Below are positions 39,044-53,300 of a stretch of 64,000 nucleotides of DNA, piece by piece (position 1 is the first letter of the stretch; each line of letters opens with the position of its first letter). The notes beneath the pieces are model-generated. The model worked only from the letters and a program-made list of their open reading frames with translations. It searched no databases and was not told the origin of the DNA. Location: contig LR746264.1 of NCBI GenBank assembly GCA_902729315.2, positions 8,401,878-8,465,877 on the forward strand, in the 5' to 3' direction. Made by a program: the position numbers and the translations under genes. This DNA is from Spirodela intermedia (Eukaryota > Streptophyta > Magnoliopsida > Alismatales > Araceae).

Positions 39044-42000
39044 ATGCAGAGGGTTCTCACGAGGGAGCTGTCCTCGTCGTCGTCTTCTCTATTGGCGCGG
39101 CTGTGCAGCAGCCGGAAACTCGCTCAGCTCGCGGAAGCTATCTCACCGGAGCAAAGCAATGCTGTGCTGCCGAAGATGCCGCCCTTCGATTACGCGCCAC
39201 CGCCGTACACCGGTCCGCGGATAGAGGAGATTCTGCGCAAGCGCTCCGAGTTTCTCAGCCCCTCCATGTTTTATTTCTACAAAAAACCCGTACGGTCCTC
39301 CCTCTGCAATCCTTTCTCAGTTATATGTCCTGCCTGCGTGTGCAATTCATGTCGATATGTTTCCTCCGCTGAAGAGTTTTCTGGAATTTTGGGTTCCTTC
39401 GTTGAGACAGATTTGCCTCACGCTGTGTCCTGAATCCACATTTTCTTTCGGATCCGGACAATAACTGATGCGCTCGGTCGGAGGAGTGTCCCTTTTCATC
39501 TTTGGAGTATTTTCCCTCGTCTTCGCTGTTCCTAAAATATTTTATTGTCTTTCTGCTCCTCTCGGCGATTTTGAATGCAAGACTAGGATCGTGCGACGGA
39601 CTATCGGAATTTCATGAACAGTTTCTTGTATATCTGAAAATCAGCATCTTGTGATACTCACCGCTTTCCTTTAATTTTTTTTCTTAATCTTGCGGTCATC
39701 AATCATTTCACTCTATCAGAGAGTTCCCTCGTGTCGGAGTAACCTCGTATCTATTTCTATCTTAGAGGATCCGAAGAGTGACGCCTTTTTACTTGGATTT
39801 ACATGGTATGAAGGGGATAATATATTCTATCTCCTAGACGAGTGCGACATCATGTCGTTGGACAAGATTAAGAAAGGAAAAAGACGTCCGTGCATTATTT
39901 GACTCCTGTAGTCATGCACATCCCTGCTTTTGACTTGTGACATTTAATATACTTGTTAATTTCTCACACATCTCGTTTGCGTGTTCTGTTCTCCTTTCCT
40001 CTCTCTTCTCCCCCACAATCCATATTTGCTGATTTATCCGTCCTTCCACGCAAGCCTGTTTGTAGTTTTCCGGAAGTCTGCCGTGATGCTTTTCGGTCCT
40101 TTTAAATACTGTTTTCGACTGTTTGTAGAACTCGAGCTTCCGAAATCAGGCGGTCGAGGGCTGATGGTTTCTGTGAAATTGACATCAGGGAATAATAGCT
40201 CCTGACGGACAAGAATCATTTAGCCGTCCGACGAATTCAGATCTGCCAGTCAATAATATGCTTCTTAATCGCCATTTTTGTCGTCTGATGTCTGGTCGAA
40301 TATCCACCTTTTCTCTGATGAAATCCAAAGTTAATCGCTGTGGGATTTTCACCTAACATCCATCATTTTTTTTCTGTTCTTTTTTTCTTGCTGAGAAAAG
40401 AACTTCTTGATCTATTTCCACAACCAACAGTGCGAGTAGACTCTGTGCATCCTCTTGCTTGCGTATACCTCCGATTGCTCGTGTTTACCAGGTGCGCTAA
40501 CGTCCAATTTCGACTGCTGCAGCTGAATATCGTCGATGGAAAGATGCAGTACCTGTATGATGAGGATGGCCGCCGGTATCTTGATGCCTTTGGTGGGATT
40601 GCCACTGTTTGTTGTGGACACTGTCATCCCGATGTCATTGAAGCCATTATTAACCAGACGAAACGCCTACAGCACTCAACTGTAGTGTATTTAAACCATG
40701 CCATTGCGGATTTTGCTGAAGCATTGGCTTCCAAGCTTCCTGGAGATTTGAAGGTCCGTGCGTTTCGGCAATAGTAGAATTCTCAGGTTCTTTCTTTCTC
40801 TGTTACTAGTTATGATTTTCTTTTTTTTCATTTCATGGTCCTTTAGGTTGTGTTCTTCACCAATTCTGGCACAGAAGCAAACGAGCTTGCCCTCATGATG
40901 GCTCGACTTTACACCGGTTGTCATGACGTCGTCTCAGTGAGGAATGCATACCATGGGAACGCTGCCGGGACAATGGGGGCCACTGCTCAGAGCAACTGGA
41001 AGTTCAATATCGTACAGGTGAGCTCTTCTTGAAAATGAACTTTTTTAAAAAAAAAATTCAATTCATAGCAAACGAATTTGATGTTAAAGAAAACGGATAC
41101 GGTAGAATACTAGGGCATTTAGATTTAATTGTATCAGTCACTAATCTGGTTGCCACGTTTTCCAATGGTTTTTTCTTTTCTTTTGGGGGGTGGGGGACGG
41201 CGGAAATCAGACCGGAATGCATCATGCGCTGAATCCAGATCAGTACAGAGGTGCTTTTGGTAGTGATGGGGAAAAGTATGCTAAAGATGTCCAGGAGATC
41301 ATCGAATTTGGAACTTCTGGTCATGTTGCTGCCTTCATTTCTGAAGCCATCCAGGTGAAGCTTGAGATCCACTCGTTTCGTTTTCATCAGCATTCTACAC
41401 GGCACATCCATCTCCTAACTGCTGGGTGCACCGTTTTGTACAGGGCGTGGGGGGCATTTTGGAATTAGCCCCTGGATACCTACCTGCGGCATACAAAAGC
41501 ATCAGGAAAGCAGGCGGTCTCTGTATAGCCGACGAGGTCCAATCTGGATTTGCTCGCACGGGGAGCCATTTCTGGGGATTCGAGGCTCATGGTGTTGTCC
41601 CTGACATCGTCACGATGGCTAAGGTAAGATCAGCTCTTCGTGTGATTTCCATCTTCTGATTTCTCCAAGGCCTACCTTGACCTACTGTGCCATGTGCCAT
41701 GATAATCCTTTGAACTAGGGTGATTTAATCTGCTTCTTAGATTCCATCACTCAATCCGATTAAAGTCTGCTATGTTCATCTCATTATATAAATACCCGGT
41801 TTCCTAATGAGCCTCTCCTATCCTCCTCACCTTTTTCCTCAGGGCATTGGGAATGGGCTTCCCATCGGTGCGGTAGTTACAACACCGGAGATCGCAAAGG
41901 TCTTGACCCGTCGGAGCTACTTCAACACATTTGGTGGGAACCCCGTCTGCACCGCCGGTGGGCTCGCGGTCCTCAAAGTCCTTGAGAAAGAAAGACTTCA

Positions 42001-42651
42001 AGAAAACGCCCTTGTCGTCGGCTCTTACCTGAAAGGGCGCCTGGAGAACCTTCAGGAAAAGCACGACAGTAAGCTTCTTGTCTCCTGCTGTTTCTCCCAT
42101 CTCTCGGGCATTCATATCTAGGCAGCATGCTCATCTCATGTTTTGATCTACTCCCCCGGGGACGGCGGCTGCAGTCATAGGAGACGTCCGAGGAAGAGGC
42201 CTGATGCTCGGCGTGGAACTGGTCACCGATCGGCGATCAAAGGCTCCAGCCAAGGCGGAGATTCTACGCGTCATGGATCAGATGAAAGGTTTGTTCTTCA
42301 GATCAAAGGTCTGATAGTAACATAAATGGCGGTCTCTATCTCTCATGATTCGTGCGGACTTGGCCGGTAATGAATCCTGATCGAGAGGGACCTATTCGAT
42401 TTTCTCCCGATTAGACTAACCTGCGTTTGCTTCGCAGAAATGGGTGTCCTGGTCGGGAAGGGCGGCTTCTACGGGAACGTGTTCAGGATTACTCCCCCCC
42501 TCTGCTTCACCAAGGATGATGCCGGTGAGTTCCTCGCTAACCCATGTGAGATTCTCCCCTTTTGCGATTCATGCAGAAAGTTTCTCACACATTTTTGCTT
42601 GCGGCAGACTTTCTGGTCGACTCCATGGATCTCGCAATCTCGAAGCTGTGA
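39044..42651 (+). CDS. AGT2: Alanine:glyoxylate aminotransferase 2-like, mitochondrial (class III transaminase)
   Basis: PLP-dependent class III aminotransferase transferring the amino group of alanine to glyoxylate; plant AGT2-type proteins carry mitochondrial presequences. Exons: 39044-39289, 40523-40753, 40847-41017, 41211-41354, 41444-41623, 41843-42068, 42175-42288, 42438-42524, 42608-42651. All are GT-AG and in phase, giving 480 residues. The N-terminus is Arg/Ser-rich and acid-free (MQRVLTREL, then poly-Ser), as expected for import. Active-site blocks are N165-S-G-T-E-A-N for phosphate binding, D294-E-V-Q-S-G-F for the pyridine nitrogen, and the Schiff-base lysine K324 at the end of exon 5 (VPDIVTMAK, then GIGNG). 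The C-terminus reads [14 protein letters not shown]. An in-frame ATG at 38951 would add a Glu/Arg-rich 31 residues that spoil the presequence, so 39044 is preferred. Intron 1 is 1.2 kb. Confidence 0.95.
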
Positions 42652-44118
42652 AGCTCTGCTCCGCGTCTGAGAATCGATTGAAATATTTCTCGCCCGAGAA
42701 GTAGCGTCTGCTTATTATATAGCCGGCTCTGGAGATGTAAATATTTGCTTGATGAATGGAATAAGCTTGCGACAGAGGGCGGTCGAAGTGGGGAAGGATG
42801 AGATGAGACAGCAGCTCGTTGTCTCTGCTTCCTGGGGTTCACATCCTGGCTACGGTCTCTTCTCCTTGCTCTCCTCTGTTCATATGTTCTAGCGTACGTT
42901 TGCTCTGCGGACAATGACCCTTCTATATCTAGCATATAATGGATGGACCATCTTCTTTTCCGCCTGCATATAGACATCAAATTCCTGCAGGAATTAATGT
43001 GTGTGAGAGAGAGACGGTCAGTATACCTGAATATCTTCTCCCTGTCTAGTTCAGGGAGATAGTGATATCTTGTGGAGGAGCTGCTAGTGCGTCTGCATGT
43101 TTCCCAGCTCCGCACGTAGAATTGTGGCATCGTTAGAGAGAGAGGGGGCTGACCTGGTTTTCCACATGGGAGTGATTAGGCGAGCATTTACTGATAAAAA
43201 CACCAGGTCAGTACCGAATAAAGAAGAGGAGGGGGCAGGATGGCGGACAGTGGATCCGGAATCGCGCCCACAGCTGTTCCCCGCCGTCCCCTTTCCCTCC
43301 AGCAAAGATTTCGCCGCCCGAGAATGTGTCATTTGGGGAGCCTGCGCGCCGTCAAAGGTGCCGCGCATGTGCCGGCCCCCCCGGCATCTGCCCGCTGTCG
43401 CCGCGTCCGCCGGTGCCGTCGTGACCTCACGTGGCCGCCGCCCCATGCCGGCCAGCGGCCAAAAGGAGCCCTGATATGCTGCCGCCCGCCCGGTTGGCCC
43501 ACGGCGGCAAGCATCCCGTCCCCTGGGAGACCGTCGACTCTCTCTCTCACCGGCCCCCCTTGTTTATTGCTCCTGTCGGTGCATAATCACGCCCATCGAG
43601 ACGCTCTAGAGCAGCAATAATAGTAGGGAAGGAGGGCCGGCGAATCCCGCAATCATGCCTTACAAGTCACATCCCCTCTGCGCGCCGCGTCCTCCCCCTG
43701 AGCCGGCTGAGCTGGCCTCGGCACCGCGGCACGCTCACCGCTCGATCCGGCACGGGAGGCGCGCACCGTGGCGGACGGCGGTTCGGTAGGCGCGGTAGGG
43801 GCGGAGAAGCGGTTACGACGGAATCACCGGGTCCCTCAGGTATGGAATGTACGTCCCAGATGGGGCTCAGGCTGGTGATCGGACGGCTGGGAGGGGGTTG
43901 GGAGGCGGCCGTGGAAGCCACGATAATGGAAAGTCCCGAAGGTTGGAAACGATAAGGAGGGGGGGCGGGGTCGTCGCTGTCGTCGGTCTGCCTCTCGTAT
44001 AACCTCTTATTTTACCCAAAACTAGTCCGTTAGCAATAACACGTTTTGTTCGCACTCTCTCTCCCTCTCTCTCTCTCTCGCTCCATCCGCCGACTCCTTC
44101 CGCCACCGCCGGGGGGAG
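42652..44118. other. Intergenic region AGT2 - RAPTOR
   Basis: AGT2 3' flank, then a strongly GC-rich stretch (about 43230-43980). The overlapping ORFs there, on both strands, look like by-products of composition and none shows a domain. CT-rich sequence at 44055-44080 precedes the RAPTOR leader. Confidence 0.5.
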
Positions 44119-44137
44119 CTAGGGTTTTCTAGGGTTT
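44119..44137 (+). promoter_or_regulatory. Double telo-box in RAPTOR upstream region
   Basis: Two TAGGGTTT motifs (44120-44127 and 44130-44137) about 200 bp before the RAPTOR ATG, just after a CT-rich tract. Telo-boxes near transcription starts are typical of plant growth and translation genes. Confidence 0.55.
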
Positions 44138-44333
44138 GGGAAGGGTCGGACTGGTCAGCGGACTGGATTGGGATTCGTTCCTGCGGAGAATCTCGATGCG
44201 GCGCGGGGGCAGTGGGTTCGTGGACTAGGGTGGAGCTGCTTCGATCAGGCAGGGAGGTCGGCCGGGCATTGAGGGCCGATGGTGGCGATGGCGAGGTTTG
44301 GGTGGAGCTGACGGCTGTCGGTGTTTTTATTTA

Positions 44334-47300
44334 ATGGCATTGGGGGACATGATGGCTTTGCGATTGTCCCATTCTTCGGCTTCGGTTTCCAGCCACCTAG
44401 ATGAGTATTCCGGTCGGGAAGATGGAGAGTCCCAGAGGAAGGACCCGGAGGCCTCCACTCTAAGCAATTCAGCGACTGCAACGAGCATGTCTTATCTACC
44501 GCACACGCTAGTGCTGTGCGAGCTCCGGCACGAAGGGTTTGAGGCCTTCGTGCCCTCAGGACCTCCAGAGTGTGGACCTGTCTCCAAATGGCGCCCAAAG
44601 GACCGGGTAAATCTGTATCCTAGACTCCGTTTCTTAGATATGCCGTTCATAATTAATATGGATGTCCATATTTCTTTAGTCTGATCACCTAGTTATCCGT
44701 ACTTTATAAACAATACCTCGTCTAGTCTTTGAAAATCAACTAAGCTCATCAACTTGAAGAGGAAGAATAGAAAGGCAGCTCTGCGATAATGATGACGAAA
44801 GAACAAATTATCCTCGCTGCGACTTTTCTGGGGATCAGTTTCTGAAAGTTTCATTCACGTCTGTGTCATTCACTCCGTCAGATATGTCTTCCTATGCATC
44901 TATTGGATGCCTTGCTTTCTTTCGTTCTTGAATGAAAATGGCAGACCCTGAAGTTTGAATAAGACTTAGCCTCACTCGCATGGCAAGTATCTCTCGTTTT
45001 TATGCGAATCACTTATCATATATCCATTAAAAAAAACATACATTTTTTGTCCTTTCATTGATTGATGGATATGAACGATTCTATTTCGTGTATATGCGAC
45101 GTCAATTGGCATGCGCATACGTCTTTATGGTTTTGATAACCAGGCAAGTCCGTGATTTTATCTTTTGGTGGCATGTCTTCTGCGTCATTTAGTAGTGGCT
45201 TGTCTCCTGCATCTTTGTGGATTGGCTCCTGCTAGCCGAGAAATTTTATCTATTCATATGCCTTCGCACTCATTGTTTCCGTATGATGCTTTAACATGAT
45301 TCGCTACTCAGGCAGATTTTAATATTCTGGCGGCCTTAGATGTATTTCAGGTTTATTTTTTCCATGAAGTGATGTCCGGTTCATTATTAAAGGAGACATG
45401 TATTAAAAAATATTTCGAAAGATATCCTTGTATGGAACGATATATGGGAGCTTGTAAATACGATTTATGACATGAAATCTTCTAATTTTATGGCAAAATG
45501 CTAGGGAAAGGTAAGATTGTGCCTATTTTAATAATTTGCTCTTTCCTATCAGTGTCCTGTTCAAAGTGTATGGGTCCTCACTATCGTCCACATCCACTCC
45601 TCTGGACCATTTAACGGAAGAAAACTAACAGCTTTGCCAATGATTGTCGATAAATCCCTAAGATAGCTAATATCTTATCCTCAGTATGTCCTCTAAACGC
45701 AACTTCCGCATCTGCAGCTAGGTTGTAAGGTGAAAGGAAACTCGTTATTCTGATGCTGCTAGAGATTGTGGGTACCTATGGTTGCCAATATGAGCTCTAG
45801 CATGCCCACAAACTTGATTCAATACCTTGACAATTATATACATATGATCTATGATTTTAGGAAAAGTAGGTTTTCTACATTAATGCCAGTGAACTTTTAG
45901 AAAATCACAATAACCTAGCCTTAGGTAAATACACTTGACAGTAAGATTCAATGTCTTACCACGTCAAAAGAGAACACATTCAATAAAAACCATGTAAAGA
46001 TGATGACAGTCTCTTGCCACTCTAAAGTTATCACAGGCTCTCGGAAAAACATAATCATGCTGCCAGTGTAGAAGGGGACATCCTTGGATTTTTTTAATGT
46101 TTTCCAATTCTGAGTATTTTTTCCACCATTTGGAAGCTTTGTGGCACTTATAATATTCAAAGATTTTTTCTTTTTGTGATTGAATTACATAAGGTCATCA
46201 TTAATTTATGATGATCAGCTTCCTAGAATATCTATACCCCAGCACTGCATATAATTTCATGCCGGCTCAATGTTGTTTTTCCCTTCTATTTTGTGATCTC
46301 ATCTAAGTTCAACACTCCTTTTAACCATGAAAAAGGTTATGTTTAGGGATTTTCTTACGGTGTTGTTGTTTACATCCAGGGAAGAAATACAAGTCAAACT
46401 GAATTATTCGTTGAAGGAAAAATCAATCGAATTTGGACAAGTTTGAATTGGTTTTTTGTTTGTAATCTGCTTGTTACGTTCAATTGGAGATCGTAGCAAT
46501 TTTTCTCAATCCTTATTTATCTTAGAAGTAAATGACTATTCAAAGTTTTCACGATTCTGCTGCGTAAGTGGCCTCAAAGTTTTTCTGTGGGGTTTCTGAA
46601 GAGCTGTTGTTGAGCAAACATTCTATAGTTAAGTCAATTGAGTTAGGCTTATTGACATTTCTTTTTAAAATATTCCACTCAGCATACCTTTTAGGGGAAC
46701 TGTAGGGAGAAAAAAGTTTGCATATTGCAGATGTTTAAGTGTCTTGCAAAAATCCATCAATTGGGGCGTATTTTTATCTAATGGTCATGAGTATTCACTT
46801 GTTCGGTACACTTGTCAAAGATCCTAGCCTATGATTGAATATAATTTCTTTTTCTTATCCTCACAAAAATATCATCTTATCCTAGCCTATGTACAATTAA
46901 TGTTAGATTGTTTTGAATGGTGTTCTTTGGAGACAGCGGCTTCATGCTGTCTGGTTCAACAGGCTAGGGTCTGAAAATCCAAGATGTTGTTGTCTGTATG
47001 TGTTGCTTTTATTCCTGGTACTGCTGCTCGAGGGTGTGAGTTGGGTTTGAGTTGTCGTGTCTCTTTGTAGTTCCTTTTTGCCCTTTATTGGTGCTCCAAA
47101 GGTGAAATCTTTCAGTGACTCCATACTTGTTGCGTCATCCCATTCTGAGAGTGGTGCTTTCCCAACTTCTCATGAGCGGCTGAGCCAGTTGCTAATCATT
47201 ACATTGAGTCTTGCTCCATTCTTGTCCACGTTATGTCATTTTTTAGGCTGCACGCATGTGTTCTCATATGCCACCTCTTGTGGCCTGCAACTATGGCTCA

Positions 47301-50300
47301 GTATTGCTGACCAGAGGTGACTGCAGTGGAGCAGCCACGATTTGTAGTGCGTCAACTGGATCTTATCGCACCAGTGAAGATCTTCATGGGAAAAATAGTA
47401 GGTTTTCTTGTGTGCGTGTTGAGCAAAAATAATACAGGGCTATGCAAAAAATGTGGTAAAATAAAACGGTCTTGAGTTATTTTGCTTATTTTGTGGAGAA
47501 AAAATATTATTTTCGATTTTTATTTGCAAAATGGTCATCGAAGTTGAGATGATGGCGGCATGAGAAGTGCTGTAAGAAAAGTAACTATTTCTTCCTTCTA
47601 GAAACCCAGTGCACTAAATGGACACTAATAGAAGTTCTGATTCTTTCTGTAAGAGTCACTGAGCTAGAATTTTATACTCAAAGAATGAAGAAATGAAAGA
47701 CTGTAAAATGACACGGTTCTACTTGTATGATGCTTTTTCTTATATCCTTTGTTTTGCTTTTTATGGGAATAATATCATTGGTACTGAAACCTTGTCTTTA
47801 AGATCGGTATATGAACTCCACTCTTGTTTCGATTTAGTTTGCCATTACTGTGAGATGTTTGATGCATACTGTGCTTAACGAAGGATTGCTGTCTGTCATG
47901 ATCAGCTATGTCAGCATGTTGTTTTTGTTTGTTTACTTGTCATCTTCTTCTAGCTATATAGTTAATTTTTTTTTTCTCTTTATAATCCGGTTATACTTTT
48001 GCAATGATATGGTGCAATAATGCGTTTGTTTCTGTCCATTATTTGTGATTACCTTTTTGTATGAATACAAGATGTATTGCTCTACTTACTGTAACATTCT
48101 AACTTGCTCAGGAGTTAACTGGTAATTTTATAATGCAGATGAAGACTGGCTGTGTAGCGCTTGTGTTATGCTTAAATATTGGTGTTGATCCACCAGACGT
48201 TATTAAAATTTCCCCTTGTGCGAGAATGGAGTGCTGGATAGGTAATCAATGCAGCAAAAGAAAACACGTATAATTTCATCATTAATTCATGACTTGGAAC
48301 TGCTTCTGTTTTGCTTTCATTTTGATTTATTCGTAAGTGAGGAAATGCCTTTATCCTTCATGATTTGGTGGATGATTGGTTAGTGGCAGAAATATTTTTC
48401 CCGTATATTATTATCATTTGATTCATAACATGGAAAAGCACACATGAAAGCTATCCATATCCAAAGGACCTAGTTATGGCTTATGGATGATCGAGTAATT
48501 TGACTAATTGCACATCTTTTCTTTTTCTCTTGACTTCTGGCTAAGAATACTCTTGCAAGCCAGAATGGGAGCTGTAATAATACAATGTCTCCAAGATGGT
48601 CATAATTGTCATTCTAAACTAGTCTTTATCCGGTAGTCCTGTTATATTCATGCTATATTTAAATGAACACCGGTTTCTAAAAGTCTGGAGAAATAGCCAT
48701 CTCCGCCTTTCTTTCAGCCCTCCCCAGTGCTCCCGAATAAAAAGAAAGAAAATCGAAATTCTAATGCAGTATCTTATTGGCTGCAATACTGACCTTGGAC
48801 CAATATCTGGGACATTGGTACCTCCCTTGTGTGTAAGGTGATTTTATATAAAATGGTTTTGTTGCAAATTGCATAATATGTACAACGTGTGTGCATCAGT
48901 AAATCTTTGTCATGTGATTCGGTCGATCTTTGCCAGACTTTTGACCCCATAATTAAGTGAAACATCAACCCTGCCACATGGGCATGCCCAAGTCAATTAT
49001 AGATGTCAATACTTGTTTTAAAAAATTAAGTCATATTAACATCAGTGAGAATGTTGTGAGGGCTGCACGTGAAATGCTTGAAAATATATCAAAAATCCAT
49101 AATGATATCCTATGGATTTTTGATTGATTTTATTTTGACTCATAATCGTAGAGGCAGGCATGTCCTCGGTCGTATGTCTTATTTCTGCATATTGATGCGT
49201 TTGACATGCCCAAGCCAACAATCTACACGAAATTTATGTCCCAGGGATCGCAACTTTGCTTGACTAATAACAGTCCTTGCAGTCATGAATGATAGAAGAG
49301 GGACAACTTTAGATCCTTTGAAATTTTTTGTCTCTTTTGGTTTTTGTTTGCATATTTTTCCTAATATTTTGAATTGTTTCAGTCTGTTGACATGCAACCA
49401 TTGTTTTTTTTATTGACTCTTGAAGGGATATTTATGTATTATCTTTTTGGTTGCAGATCCATTTTCTATGGCTGCTCCAAAGGCACTTGAAACAATTGGA
49501 AAAAAATTGCATTCTCAATATGAGCGATGGCAACCTCGGGTTAGACAATTTAATCTCTAGAATGCTACATTTTGTCCTTAGATCCAGTTATAATAATATA
49601 TTCTCCTTGCAGGCTCGTTACAGGCCTCTGCTTGATCCTACCGTGGAGGAGGTGAAAAAGCTTTGTCACAATAGCCGAAAGTATGCTAGGTCAGAAAGAA
49701 TTCTGTTTCATTATAATGGACATGGTGTACCAAAACCTACAGCTAATGGTGAAATCTGGGTTTTCAATAAGGTCATGGCTTTCAAATATTATTCTTGCTA
49801 TTTGTAATGGATTCATTTCCTTTCGCATTGCTCAGGGTACTGATTATTTCATTACTGTGCAGAGCTACACACAATATATTCCGTTACCAGTTGGTGATCT
49901 TGATTCTTGGCTTAAGACACCATCAATATATGTATTCGATTGTTCAGCTGCAGGAAGGATTGTTAAAGCTTTTAATGAGGTTCATATTTCATGATGTTGG
50001 CGTGTTCTTTTGTTTTTTATATGGCTGAGTGATTAACATATCTCTCGTGGTATCTTTGTTTTGAGATCTCTTTCACTGCCTTATATAGATTTTTCTCCTT
50101 ATGTTTGCAGCAGTGGAGTTTGTCTGGTGCCACTCCATCTACTGCAAGGGACTGCATCTTACTTGCTGCTTGTGAAGCACATGAGACTCTTCCCCAAAGT
50201 GCTGAGTTTCCGGCTGATGTTTTTACTTCCTGCCTGACAACACCAATAAAGATGGCCTTGCGTTGGTGAGTTTGTTGTTGTTTGCCTGATTAGTCGTATG

Positions 50301-53300
50301 TTCACTGTCTTTTCTTTTAAACTTATAGAAAAACTATCCAAATGTAATTGGAATGTCTTTTCTCGCTAGCCATTATAAAGTTGACACTTAGTTATTTCGT
50401 CTTGAATACAATGGTGATTTTTTTGGTCATCTCTTATAGATGTTTGTGTTATTTTTTGCTGATAATCGCTGATCATTTCTCCGGATTTCGTACAATTTAA
50501 TAATTGGAAAATGGTGTAGAAATCGGAAGAAAGATGGCAAGAATGGTCTTGCTTTAGGTTAAATAGATCTTGGATACTGCTTTTCATTATAGTATTCAAG
50601 AAAATGGCATGAATTATCTGTCTGTTATGTAATTAGTTTTATGAGTGTATGCATAATGTCTCTGGATCTGTAATCGTAGTTCTGCTATTCTTCAACGCAT
50701 ACTCTTTATTACATTTGCATCATGTTTGAGGGATAAATTCCATGCTCATGCATTTTTTCTGCTGAAAAATAATTTAATGATATCTATCGGAAAGTTGCTT
50801 CTGGACATAAACCTTTTGGAGAACTAAGCTGCATTTTTTGTTTTACCTTGGAATCGGGTTAGCATTTTGTGAAGTTTTATTCAAAGGCAAGTTTGAAGAC
50901 CGAACAAAACTAATTCTTGTCATTTAATGTTCACTGAACTGGAATTTCTTTTGAAAGTCAAGGCAAAAGTTGTGGTATGCATTATTAGTTATGTATTGGC
51001 TGGTTGAATCGTAGGACCTTATAGTTGCAATTTTTTGGGAAATAATCGTTTATCAGTAAAGTTTCAAATTCTGCATTTGCCTCTGTTTATATTCCTTCTG
51101 TATTCTTGTATAAAGTTTGTGAAACCCAACCTAGCTTACGGCTGTTATGCGTTGGATTTTTTTTCTGAGACCTCTACCTTTTCTTATTCAGGTTCTGTAG
51201 CCGTTCATTGCTTCATGATTCGCTTGACTACTCTCTGATAGATCAAATTCCTGGCCGTCAGAATGATCGGAAAACTCTTTTAGGGGAGCTGAACTGGATT
51301 TTCACTGCCATTACGGACACAATTGCTTGGAATGTCCTTTCACCTGGTGTGCACTTTGATTCTTTACATAACTAACTTTGTGAATTTTTAGATTTTTTAT
51401 GTTTACATCAGGATATAGAATGGAAGACTATGATCCTTTTTTTCTATTTAAAGCATATAATTAAAATGGCATAAACTTCTACCAAACAGTAGATAAATAA
51501 ACGTAGCCTCACCCTTCTGGTTACAAGGGTTAATCAACTTCAAAAAACTGATCTGAACTCTCTGATATTGCATTATGTGCATCACTACCTAGCCCATACA
51601 TGCATAGTCATGGACTTAAATCTCCTTTTGCACCTCAAAACTCGACGGTTTTTTTCCCTGGAGGAGAGAACAAATTAAGCACTCGGTTGTTCTGCAGGGA
51701 TTCCTTCATCAGAAGCTCAGAATAAAAAGGGGGAATGGAAGAGAATTAGAACATTCAGAAAGAATGAATAAAAAAATAAGATATGAACTGTTCTTAATCT
51801 TGTCTTTCCTTTTTCCTTTCAACTCTTTCCACTTTTGCACTTTCCTCCTATCTCAGTGATTCTACAAATTATCTCAGTTATTGCAAATGAATGGAACAAA
51901 ATTTTTAAAATTTTCTATTCTCGGCAATGTTGCCATCTCCAAGGTTTCATCTAGCTCGCAATTGAAGAGGCTTGTTCTTGTGGCCATAGTTATTGTTATA
52001 TGAATTGCTACTAATTTATCCATCGTCACCGTTAATTGTCATGGCGCAGATATTTTCCAAAAGCTCTTCAGGCAAGATTTGTTGGTTGCTAGTCTGTTCA
52101 GAAACTTTTTGCTTGCTGAGAGAATTATGCGATCTGCCAACTGTTCTCCAGTATCTTCCCCCATGCTTCCTTCTACTCATCAACATCATATGTGGTATGG
52201 CATGAAATTACTTTCTTATATCTATATAGATTACCTCTCTCTCTCTCTCTGTATAGATTACTTTCATATGTGTGTGTGTGTGTGTGTGTACAACACGTGT
52301 GCATATTGTATATCCCTTATGCTCATCTAAATATTTTGCTACAGGGATGCATGGGATATGGCTGCTGAAATCTGTCTCTCTAAGCTTTCGTCACTTTTTA
52401 GGGATCCCAATGAAGAGTTTCAGGTTCTATTTAATGATCCTTTTAGCATGGTTTTTGAAGTCCATCTTAAAAGAACATTTGGCAATCAATTTAATCCTAA
52501 CCTAATCCAGATTGTTTTTAAATGTTGTTTTACTTAACATTTTCTCATCTGGATAAGTGAAGGCTTGTGCCCCTCTCTGATGTCCTCAGTCTTCTTTCAG
52601 CCTAGCCCATTTTTCACAGAACAGCTAACAGCGTTTGAAGTATGGCTTGACCATGGTTCTGAACATAAAAAGCCGCCAGAGCAGCTTCCAATTGTTCTTC
52701 AGGTGTGGTACATGCCCTTAACTTTTTTTTATTTTCTTTTACTCATTATTATCTTATCAGTTTGTCAGCTGCTTTATTGGTTTCAATTGGATGTTGAAAG
52801 TAGTTGTGAGATATTTCGACTAAGGTCTCATAATTGATGGATGATGTGGAAGGATAATATTAATATGTCCTTAATTGACCAGAGTGTTGGAAGATCAGTT
52901 ATTTTTTGGCTTGAGGTTAATCTTTGATTTCCTTAAAATTAATTATTTAGAAACACAAAATATAACTATAAATCTTCCATCGTCTGCAATTCGGAGCGCT
53001 GAAATAATGGCTCCTGAAAACTCTGCCTTGCTGTTGAAAGCTTGGAAACTGTGGTAGAAAGCACTGAAACCTACAAATTCAATGTTGAGAGTAAATAACT
53101 CTTTGTCACTCTCCTAGGACATAGATATCTCTTTAAATAATTTAGGAGCTTATATTAGCTGTTGGGGGACTGGGGGTTAAACGTTCAAATAGCCATCAGT
53201 ATGAGTGCTAAAAGCTCTTTTTTTTCTTGTGATCATACGGCAAGTAAGGTCAACTTGTTTAAAAGGACAGATCGGTCTGGCCATGGTTTAGCCAATTAGA

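Noticed and set aside
43084-43620. Overlapping GC-rich ORFs on both strands
   Set aside because: Pro/Arg-rich translations in several frames at once are a composition effect of a GC-rich promoter-side region.
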